A DNA stretch of 10,238 bases. Source: Frankiaceae bacterium (GTDB lineage: Bacteria > Actinomycetota > Actinomycetes > Frankiales > Frankiaceae). Made by a program: the position numbers and the translations under genes. The number at the start of each line of letters is the position of its first letter. Position 1 is the first letter of the stretch. Of the stretch, positions 5,664 through 10,238 are shown in pieces. The notes below the pieces were generated by a model. That model did not search any database. It saw only the letters and a program-made list of their open reading frames with translations, and was not told where the DNA came from. The stretch covers positions 1 to 10,238 of the forward strand of contig JAVEDQ010000144.1 of assembly GCA_030840885.1 (NCBI GenBank), read 5' to 3'.

Positions 5664-6167
5664 GTGCCCTCTCACGTCCTGAACGTGGAGTCTTCCGCCG
5701 CCACCTCCGACAGCACGCCCACGAGCACACCGCGTCCGACGCGCCGCCTCGTCGCCACCCGGATCGCTGCCCTCGCCATGGCCGGCGCCGCCACGGTCAG
5801 CCTGACCGCGTGCCACAGCACGGGTGGCTCCAACTCCCGTGCCGTCGGCATCGCCGCAGCGCAGGCCGGCGAGCCGTACGTCTACGGCGCCACCGGCCCG
5901 AACGCCTTCGACTGCTCCGGGTTCACCCAGTACGTCTACCGCCAGCTGGGCAAGAGCATCCCGCGCACCGCCAGTGCGCAGGCCGCTGCCGCCGCCCCCG
6001 TCTCGAGGAGCGCCGCCCGCCCCGGCGACCTCATCTTCATCGGTTCCCCGGCCTACCACGCCGGCATCTACGCCGGTGGCAACAAGATGTGGACCGCGCC
6101 CAAGTCCGGCGACGTGGTGAAGCTGCAGACGATCTGGAGCTCCAACTACCGCGTCGGCCGGTTCTGA
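5664..6167 (+). CDS. NlpC/P60 family lipoprotein, probable peptidoglycan endopeptidase
   Basis: This 167-residue protein has a Ser/Thr/Pro-rich n-region, TRRLVA (26-31), a hydrophobic stretch (about 32-47) and a lipobox LTAC with lipidated C50. The TRRxVA pattern resembles a Tat signal. The NlpC/P60 domain fills 57-167: YVYGATGPNAFDCSGFTQYV with the nucleophile C84, RPGDLIFIG (119-127), and YHAGIYAG with catalytic H132. The third catalytic position, usually His, Asn, Gln or Glu about 12 residues after the His, falls on T144 (KMWTAPKSG), so activity or its mechanism may differ. There is no SH3, LysM or coiled-coil domain, so the protein is a bare catalytic domain. By family it cuts stem-peptide bonds in peptidoglycan outside the membrane. 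The GTG at 5664 has GGAAGGA six bases ahead. The c-di-AMP riboswitch upstream ties its expression to wall or turgor state. Confidence 0.92.
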   Translation: MPSHVLNVESSAATSDSTPTSTPRPTRRLVATRIAALAMAGAATVSLTACHSTGGSNSRAVGIAAAQAGEPYVYGATGPNAFDCSGFTQYVYRQLGKSIPRTASAQAAAAAPVSRSAARPGDLIFIGSPAYHAGIYAGGNKMWTAPKSGDVVKLQTIWSSNYRVGRF

Positions 6168-6202
6168 CCCGGAGCTACACACCAGCACTCGCACTGCCAG
6201 CA

Positions 6203-6262
6203 CTCGAGCGGCCGCTCCTGCCCGTCCTTCCCGGACGGGGCAGGGGCGGCCGTCTTCTCGAG
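6203..6262 (+). terminator. Strong terminator after the NlpC/P60 gene
   Basis: CGGCCGC and the following CCTGCCC-GTCC (6209-6227) pair with GGACGGGGCAGGGGCGGCCG ending at 6252, giving about 18 pairs with one U-G pair and one bulged base around a small loop. CTCGAG just outside (6203-6208) can also pair with CTCGAG at 6257-6262 past a short bulge. It lies 35 bases after the stop and is the strongest hairpin I found outside the riboswitch region. A weak T-containing run (GTCTTCTC) follows. Confidence 0.8.
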
Positions 6263-6343
6263 CGCAACCCGCGTGCTCACGCCGCCGGTCCGCCCTCCGA
6301 TGGGAACGTGACGGTTCACCGACGGCAGGACGCGGAGCTCATG

Positions 6344-7141
6344 ATGCAACCTCGGACGACGCCCGGCCCCGGTTCCGACCCGGCACGCCTGCTCACACCC
6401 CGGACGCTGGCGCTCGCGCTGGCCGTGGTCGCGGCGATGGCCGCCGGCTGCGAGGGCGCCCACCCGACGGCCACAACTGCCTCCGCGAGTCCGTCGGCCG
6501 CGGCGCCCGCCTCCGTCGACGACTCGACAGCGTCGGTGGTCGAGCCCTCCGATGCCCCGTCCGATCCAGCCGAACAGCCGGCGACGGGAACTGCTCCGCC
6601 GCCCGGGGCAACCGCTCCGGACAACGCCGCCAACACGTCACCGCAGGCCGCTTCCCGCAGCGCCGGACGCACCACACCGGGCATCGCCGACGGCGCCACC
6701 GCGCTTCCGCCCAGCGCCGCCGTCGCGCCCGACAGCCGGTGCCGGACCACGGCGCTGCGCCTCGAACCCGTCGACCTGCAGGGCTCTCCGGGTGGCACCT
6801 ACGCGAACTTCCGGCTGCTGAACACGGGCCGGACCAGCTGCTCGGTCAAGGGCTTCGTCGGTGCCACCCTGATCGGTGACGACGGCAAGGACATCGCGAC
6901 GGCTGTGCGGCACGAAGCCGGGCCCGAGGTGTGGGTGAGCGTGGCTCCGCGGGGCTCGGCGCAGTTCCACCTCCGCTTCCCGAACCCGTACTCGGGTGAG
7001 GCACCGTGCAACCCGCCCAACGCGGCGAAGGTGCGCGTCACGCTGACCTCCAACCCCGGCACGCTGACCGGGGCAACTCCCGACGGCGGCATCCAGGCAT
7101 GCAACGGTGCGGTCTCGACGGCTCCGGTCGGCAGCACCTGA
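6344..7141 (+). CDS. DUF4232 lipoprotein with long disordered linker
   Basis: This 265-residue protein has a signal segment (TLALALAVVAAMAAG, 21-35) ending in the lipobox AAGC with lipidated C36. Residues 39-128 are an Ala/Ser/Thr/Pro-rich linker of the kind that spans the cell wall. The DUF4232 domain covers about 131-256: RCRTTALRL (132-140), YANFRLLNTGRTSCSVKGF (153-171) followed by GATLIGDDG, then VAPRGSAQFHLRF. Its four cysteines (C133, C166, C222, C253) probably make two disulfides, as is usual in this extracytoplasmic family. The biochemical function is not known. ATGs at 6341 and 6344 compete; GGAG at 6334-6337 is six bases from the second, which I prefer. The preceding terminator makes this a separate transcription unit. 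Confidence 0.85.
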   Translation: MQPRTTPGPGSDPARLLTPRTLALALAVVAAMAAGCEGAHPTATTASASPSAAAPASVDDSTASVVEPSDAPSDPAEQPATGTAPPPGATAPDNAANTSPQAASRSAGRTTPGIADGATALPPSAAVAPDSRCRTTALRLEPVDLQGSPGGTYANFRLLNTGRTSCSVKGFVGATLIGDDGKDIATAVRHEAGPEVWVSVAPRGSAQFHLRFPNPYSGEAPCNPPNAAKVRVTLTSNPGTLTGATPDGGIQACNGAVSTAPVGST

Positions 7142-7191
7142 TCGGTTCAGCCGGTGCGTCGGCGGCCACTGCGGTGGGCAGGACGGCAGCC

Positions 7192-7362
7192 ATGGCCGAC
7201 GAACGCACCGAAGACCTGTCCGACCTCGACGCCGACGCCGTGGGCGAGCGCATCCGTTCGCTGATGAACGACGGCTGGCAGCCGGGCTCCCTGACGCTGA
7301 CCCGCGAGAAGGATCCCTCGGACGAGAAAGGCCCGGTCCTCCGGGACGACCCGGAGCTATAG
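7192..7362 (+). CDS. Small acidic hypothetical protein (56 residues)
   Basis: The ATG at 7192 has AGGA (7180-7183) eight bases ahead, and the frame runs to TAG at 7360-7362. The product is soluble and very acidic, with DLSDLDADAVGERIRSLM (8-25) likely helical, a central GWQPGSLTL (28-36), and a charged tail (KDPSDEKGPVLRDDPEL). There is no signal peptide or membrane segment. I do not recognise the family. It begins 50 bases after the DUF4232 gene on the same strand with no hairpin between, so cotranscription is plausible. Being short, it could be spurious, but the ribosome binding site and codon bias support it. Confidence 0.65.
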   Translation: MADERTEDLSDLDADAVGERIRSLMNDGWQPGSLTLTREKDPSDEKGPVLRDDPEL

Positions 7363-7447
7363 GGAGCAGTACCCCGGCGTCGCGGGATGTCGGCGGTGAA
7401 CCTGTCGCGGCCGTCAGCAGCGGCTGGCAGTTGCTTGTGGACGTCGA

Positions 7448-7479
7448 ACGGGCGGCCGACCCGAAGGCCGACCGCCCGT
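7448..7479. terminator. Convergent stem-loop
   Basis: ACGGGCGG (7448-7455) and CCGCCCGT (7472-7479) form an 8-bp perfect stem; CC/GG inside can extend it with a small bulge. It lies between the stop of the small plus-strand gene (7362) and the stop of the minus-strand DUF6458 gene (7521) and could end both transcripts. The rest of 7363-7520 shows nothing else. Confidence 0.6.
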
Positions 7480-7520
7480 GAAGCGGTGCGAAGGGCCGTG
7501 AGCCGGCACCCGGGGACGGT

Positions 7521-7754
7521 CTAGTACACGCTTCGACGAACCACCGGCTGCCCGGCCAGCGGGGCCTCGGCGTAGGTGGTGTGGACGCGGCGACGCGGCG
7601 CGAACAGCGCCACCTCGAGCACGATGCCGAGCAGGCCGGCACCCATGAGCACCCAGCCGACCACGGCGAGGTCGAGTCCGGAGACCGACGCGTGGACGGC
7701 GAAGGCCAGGATGGCGCCGAGCGCGACCAGGAAGACACCGACACCGATACCCAT
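7521..7754 (-). CDS. DUF6458 family small membrane protein
   Basis: This 77-residue protein has two membrane segments, about 3-20 (IGVGVFLVALGAILAFAV) and about 29-50 (AVVGWVLMGAGLLGIVLEVALF), joined by a short loop with SGLDL, and a basic cytoplasmic or tail segment APRRRVHTTYAEAPL. MGIGVGVFLVALGAILAFAV followed by LDLAVVGWVLM is the hallmark of the actinobacterial DUF6458 family, whose function is unknown. The ATG at 7754 is chosen because GAGGAG lies six bases ahead and the family pattern starts there; the in-frame ATG at 7799 would add 15 unrelated residues. TraR/DksA-like 7915-8265 lies upstream on the same strand, 160 bases away. Confidence 0.85.
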   Translation of the reverse strand: MGIGVGVFLVALGAILAFAVHASVSGLDLAVVGWVLMGAGLLGIVLEVALFAPRRRVHTTYAEAPLAGQPVVRRSVY

Positions 7755-7779
7755 GACGTACTCCTCGCAGAAGCCACCG

Positions 7780-7799
7780 GTGGGGACGGGCGTCCCCAC
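7780..7799 (-). promoter_or_regulatory. Perfect inverted repeat in front of the DUF6458 gene
   Basis: GTGGGGAC (7780-7787) and GTCCCCAC (7792-7799) form an 8-bp stem around GGGC, 25 bases upstream of the DUF6458 ATG. It could be an operator, an RNA hairpin in the 5' leader, or a terminator of transcripts from the DksA-like gene. No trustworthy promoter was recognised in 7800-7914. Confidence 0.4.
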
Positions 7800-7890
7800 A
7801 CCTGATGAGTGATGCGTCTATCTCCGCTGCGGGCCATGCGGATACTCGGCCATTCGGGTAATTGATTGCGCCCGTTGTCACCCAGTCGGG

Positions 7891-7907
7891 CCAGCCATGC
7901 GCGCTGG
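7891..7907 (-). terminator. Weak stem-loop after the DksA-like gene
   Basis: CCAGC (7891-7895) and GCTGG (7903-7907) can pair around a seven-base loop, seven bases past the stop of the minus-strand zinc-finger gene. The stem is only 5 bp with no T tract, so the call is tentative. Confidence 0.25.
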
Positions 7908-7914
7908 ACGGCGC

Positions 7915-8265
7915 TCAGCGGGGCGCGGCGCCGGCGCAGCCGACGCAGGTGGTGGTGTCCGGCCGTGCCGTCAGCCGGCCCTCGGGAATCACGGCGCCGC
8001 ACGACGCGCAGCGGCCGTAGCTGCCGTCGTCCACCCGGGCGAGAGCCGTCTCGAGTCCGACGAGGCGCCCCCTGGCCTGCCGGATCAACGCCGCGATCTG
8101 CTCCCGCTCGAACGCGAGCGTGGCGCCCTCCGGATCGTGTTCGTCATCGGTGGCGCCGAGGTCTGCACCGGCGACGATGCCGTCCCGCTCCCGCAACAGC
8201 CCGTCGAGCTGCGCCGTCGTCTCCGCCTGCAGCCGGCGCAACTGCTGCACGGTAAAGGTGGTCAC
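7915..8265 (-). CDS. DksA/TraR-type C4 zinc-finger protein
   Basis: This 116-residue protein has an N-terminal helical hairpin (about 6-78), with VQQLRRLQAETTAQLDGLL as one arm and ATLAFEREQIAALIRQARGR on the return, and an acidic turn TDDEHDPEG (39-47) at the tip. A C4 zinc finger follows: YGRCASCG (C86, C89) and TTCVGC (C107, C110). This is the layout of the DksA/TraR family, which inserts into the RNA polymerase secondary channel and modulates initiation; the tip acids are the critical residues in DksA. Whether this actinobacterial version binds ppGpp or polymerase is unproven. The GTG at 8265 is chosen from where homology begins; GAGG is only one base ahead, so the start is less certain than the identity. 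It is divergent from the spermidine-synthase-like gene. Confidence 0.85.
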   Translation of the reverse strand: MTTFTVQQLRRLQAETTAQLDGLLRERDGIVAGADLGATDDEHDPEGATLAFEREQIAALIRQARGRLVGLETALARVDDGSYGRCASCGAVIPEGRLTARPDTTTCVGCAGAAPR

Positions 8266-8338
8266 GCCTCGGCAACGCTCTGGACGGAAGGCGGAATTCC
8301 GGGCGGCGTCGTCCGGCTGTCGGCACCGGGTTGAGAGA
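8266..8338. promoter_or_regulatory. Short divergent promoter region with palindrome
   Basis: Only 73 bases separate the DksA-like gene from the divergent membrane-protein gene, so their promoters must overlap or lie inside coding sequence. The 10-base palindrome CGGAATTCCG (8292-8301) is near the centre and is a candidate shared operator. No clear -10 hexamer is visible. Confidence 0.35.
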
Positions 8339-9970
8339 ATGCGGGACGTGCCTTCTGCCTCGCCTTCCGACCCGACCGATTCCCGCCGGCCGAGTGCGAC
8401 GGGTGACCGGCCCGCCACCGCCGTCGCCAGCGCGTCGCACCATGTCGGCTCCCCCGCCCCCGCCCCCGACACTCGGCAGGGCGCCCGACTCGGGATCGCC
8501 TTGGCGTTTCTCGCCAGCGCGGCAGTGCTCACCCTCGAGCTGCTGAGCCTGCGGCTCGTCGCCCCCTATGTGGGCCTCACGATCCAGGCGAACAGCGCCG
8601 TCATCGGCATGGCGCTCGGCGGGATCGCTGCCGGAGCATGGATGGGCGGCCAATTCGCCGACTCGCGCGACCCGGCGACGCTGCTGGGCCCGCTCTTCCT
8701 GATTGCCGGGGCACTGACCGTCGTCGTGCTGCCGCTCGTACGGCTGCTGGGTGAGTCGATCGGGTCGGCGAACCCGGCGGTGGTGCTGCTGATGGCTATG
8801 GTCGCGGTCTTCCTGCCCTGCTCGTTCCTCTCGGCGGTCCCGCCACTGGTGGTCAAGCAGATGCTCGCCGATCTGCGCCTCACCGGGAGCACGGTCGGCT
8901 CGGTATCGGCCGCAGGCACCATCGGCGGTCTCGTCGCCACGTTCCTCACCGGCTTCCTCCTGGTGGCCTACTTCCCGGTCCGGGCCCTGGTGCTGTCGAT
9001 CGCGGTCATCCTCCTGGTCGTCGGAGCCGCGCTGACGCTCGCCCGGCGCCGGCCTGGCGGCCGTCACCCGACGACCGCACCGCTGCTGCTCGTCGGAGCC
9101 CTCGTCCTCGGCGGCGTGTCGCTGGCCGGCACGAAGAGCTGTGACGTCGAGACCGCGTACCACTGCGCACGCCTCATCAACGCGGCACCGCCTGCAGGTG
9201 CGCAGGTGCTGCAGCTCGACACGCTTTCGCACAGCTACGTGAACCCGGCCGACCCCACCGATATCCGCTTCGCGTACATCCGCGCGCTCACCGCCGTCAG
9301 CGGGGCGGTGGCCCCGCCCGGCCAACCGATCACAGCCCTGCACATCGGCGGTGGCGGTGCCACCATGCCGCGCTATCTGGCGGCCACCCGGCCCGGCACC
9401 GACAGTCAGGTCTTCGAGGTCGACCGCGGGGTCGTGAACCTCGACCGCAAGCGGCTCGGCCTGAAGACCGACGACAAGCTGCGCGTCCGCGTGGTCGACG
9501 GCCGCGTCGGCCTGCAGGAGAGCCCGGACGACCACTACGACATGGTCATCGGCGACGCGTTCGGCGGCGTCACCGTGCCGTGGCACCTCACCACCCGCGA
9601 GACCGCGCAGCAGGTGCAGCGCGTGCTGCACCCCGGCGGCATCTACGCGGTGAACACCATCGACTACCCGCCGAACGCGTTCTCCCACGCAGAGTTCGCC
9701 ACGCTCGCCTCGACCTTCCGCTACGTCGGGGTCATGGCGGCTCCCGCGACGCTGGCGAACCAGGGCGGCGGCAACGCCGTTCTCGTCGCCAGCGACGCAC
9801 CGCTGCCGATCGACCAGCTCCGAGCCGGCCTCGCCTCCCATCCGCAGCGCTGGGAGCTGCTCAGTGGTGAGGAGGCCGTCGGGTGGTCACGGCAAACCGG
9901 GAAGCCGCTGGTTCTCACCGACGACTTCGCTCCCGTGGACCAGATCCTCACGGCGGCCCCACCGGCCTGA
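8339..9970 (+). CDS. Fused membrane/spermidine synthase-like protein
   Basis: This protein of 543 residues has a 50-residue polar n-region, about seven membrane segments (roughly 51-71, 85-105, 113-136, 147-170, 188-212, 214-235, 248-264) and a C-terminal Rossmann domain like that of spermidine synthases (about 285-540). In that domain HIGGGGATMPRYL (335-347) is the nucleotide loop, E360 in VFEVD the ribose acid, VVDGR (385-389) the adenine-loop motif, DAFGG (406-410) the active-site strand, and LTDDFAPVD (526-534) the end motif. Classical enzymes have a DxxD at the active site; here only D406 is seen, so true aminopropyl transfer is doubtful. C268 and C276 flank the linker. The natural reaction of these fusions is not established. 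ATG 8339 is immediately after GAGAGA (8333-8338); GTG 8348, nine bases after it, is an equally good start giving 540 residues. Confidence 0.85.
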   Translation: MRDVPSASPSDPTDSRRPSATGDRPATAVASASHHVGSPAPAPDTRQGARLGIALAFLASAAVLTLELLSLRLVAPYVGLTIQANSAVIGMALGGIAAGAWMGGQFADSRDPATLLGPLFLIAGALTVVVLPLVRLLGESIGSANPAVVLLMAMVAVFLPCSFLSAVPPLVVKQMLADLRLTGSTVGSVSAAGTIGGLVATFLTGFLLVAYFPVRALVLSIAVILLVVGAALTLARRRPGGRHPTTAPLLLVGALVLGGVSLAGTKSCDVETAYHCARLINAAPPAGAQVLQLDTLSHSYVNPADPTDIRFAYIRALTAVSGAVAPPGQPITALHIGGGGATMPRYLAATRPGTDSQVFEVDRGVVNLDRKRLGLKTDDKLRVRVVDGRVGLQESPDDHYDMVIGDAFGGVTVPWHLTTRETAQQVQRVLHPGGIYAVNTIDYPPNAFSHAEFATLASTFRYVGVMAAPATLANQGGGNAVLVASDAPLPIDQLRAGLASHPQRWELLSGEEAVGWSRQTGKPLVLTDDFAPVDQILTAAPPA

Positions 9971-10022
9971 CGAGTGCTCACCTCCGAACAGCCGCCGCCG
10001 ATGGAGAAGCAGGACCGTCCAC

Positions 10023-10175
10023 ATGTGGCGGCCACGGCGACATGCCGAGCGGAGGACCATGAGCCCACGCCAGGTGCAGGTCGCGGTCGTCGGCCTGGTT
10101 GCCGCCTTCTCGGTGGGCGGCTGCACCCTGCCGGGCCGCAGCAACCCGAGCTGGGCGCCGGCGATCGGGGCCTAA
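10023..10175 (+). CDS. Very small lipoprotein (50 residues)
   Basis: The ATG at 10023 has AGGA (10011-10014) eight bases ahead. The product has a strongly basic n-region (WRPRRHAERR), a hydrophobic core VQVAVVGLVAAFSV (18-31) and a lipobox VGGC with C34, leaving a mature peptide of only 17 residues (CTLPGRSNPSWAPAIGA). An internal ATG at 10059, with GGAGGA only two bases ahead, would give 38 residues and the same mature part. It starts 52 bases after the spermidine-synthase-like gene with no terminator between, so it probably belongs to the same transcript. I do not recognise a family. The signal peptide and two-sided ribosome binding evidence make it likely to be real, though it could be the relic of a longer gene. 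Confidence 0.6.
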   Translation: MWRPRRHAERRTMSPRQVQVAVVGLVAAFSVGGCTLPGRSNPSWAPAIGA

Positions 10176-10185
10176 GCGGCCGCGC

Positions 10186-10212
10186 CGGCCACGGCCCGAT
10201 GGAGCGTGGCCG
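10186..10212 (+). terminator. Stem-loop after the small lipoprotein gene
   Basis: CGGCCACG (10186-10193) and CGTGGCCG (10205-10212) form a perfect 8-bp stem with an 11-base loop, 11 bases after the TAA. A second small hairpin, CCGCAG (10214-10219) with CTGCGG (10228-10233), follows at the window edge. No T tract is seen. Confidence 0.55.
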
Positions 10213-10238
10213 ACCGCAGTGAGATCCCTGCGGGCTCC

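Noticed and set aside
6638..8002. A 454-codon minus-strand open frame over 6638-8002
   Set aside because: It runs over the DUF4232, small acidic, DUF6458 and DksA-like genes, which have family signatures or ribosome binding sites; its own product is low-complexity Arg/Ser/Pro.
8144..9841. A 565-codon minus-strand open frame opposite the spermidine-synthase-like gene
   Set aside because: It crosses the divergent promoter region, overlaps two recognisable genes, and shows only composition-driven Arg/Asp/Gly/His-rich sequence.
9974..10222. An 82-codon plus-strand frame overlapping the small lipoprotein gene
   Set aside because: It has no clear ribosome binding site, is Gly/Arg/Pro-rich without pattern, and conflicts with the frame that has a signal peptide and lipobox.
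1..10238. CRISPR arrays, tRNA or rRNA genes, insertion sequences and attachment sites
   Set aside because: No regularly spaced repeats of suitable length, no cloverleaf with T-loop and anticodon pattern, and no transposase or integrase motifs were seen on either strand.

Overview
The window is very GC-rich, with strong G/C bias at third codon positions in most genes, and looks like an actinomycete (Actinomycetota). The evidence is the gene content: a DUF3516 Ski2-like helicase, DUF4232 and DUF6458 proteins, a four-cysteine DksA/TraR protein, a fused membrane/spermidine-synthase-like protein, and an NlpC/P60 gene behind a ydaO-type (c-di-AMP) riboswitch. A Geodermatophilaceae-like source is a guess; the family cannot be fixed from the sequence alone. 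No tRNA, rRNA, CRISPR array, transposase or phage gene was seen.

Layout. Bases 1-890 look less GC-biased than the rest. They hold the 3' end of an unrecognised gene, a stem-loop, and a compact Phd/YefM-RelE/ParE toxin-antitoxin pair whose promoter sits so close to the antitoxin ATG that the mRNA is probably leaderless. A perfect stem-loop at 927-952 separates this from a minus-strand block: the DUF3516 helicase (943-3468) and, upstream of it, an aldo/keto reductase (3611-4444). The gap between those two carries three close copies of a 10-mer.

A plus-strand cell-envelope block follows: a CAP-domain lipoprotein (4724-5278), a 385-base gap holding a convincing c-di-AMP riboswitch, an NlpC/P60 lipoprotein (5664-6167) with a large terminator, a DUF4232 lipoprotein (6344-7141) and a 56-residue acidic protein (7192-7362). 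After a convergent stem-loop come two minus-strand genes, DUF6458 (7521-7754) and a DksA/TraR-like zinc-finger protein (7915-8265). Divergent from these is a 543-residue membrane protein with a spermidine-synthase-like C-terminal domain (8339-9970), followed by a gene for a 50-residue probable lipoprotein (10023-10175) and a closing stem-loop.

How they fit together. The central theme is envelope maintenance. Four predicted lipoproteins (CAP, NlpC/P60, DUF4232 and the 50-residue one) lie in about 5.5 kb, and the likely peptidoglycan hydrolase is under probable c-di-AMP control. The most unusual signal is in the leader of that gene. Two perfect stem-loops lie immediately upstream of the riboswitch; they overlap each other, and the second encloses the 5' strands of riboswitch helices P1 and P2. 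This suggests a chain of mutually exclusive RNA folds.
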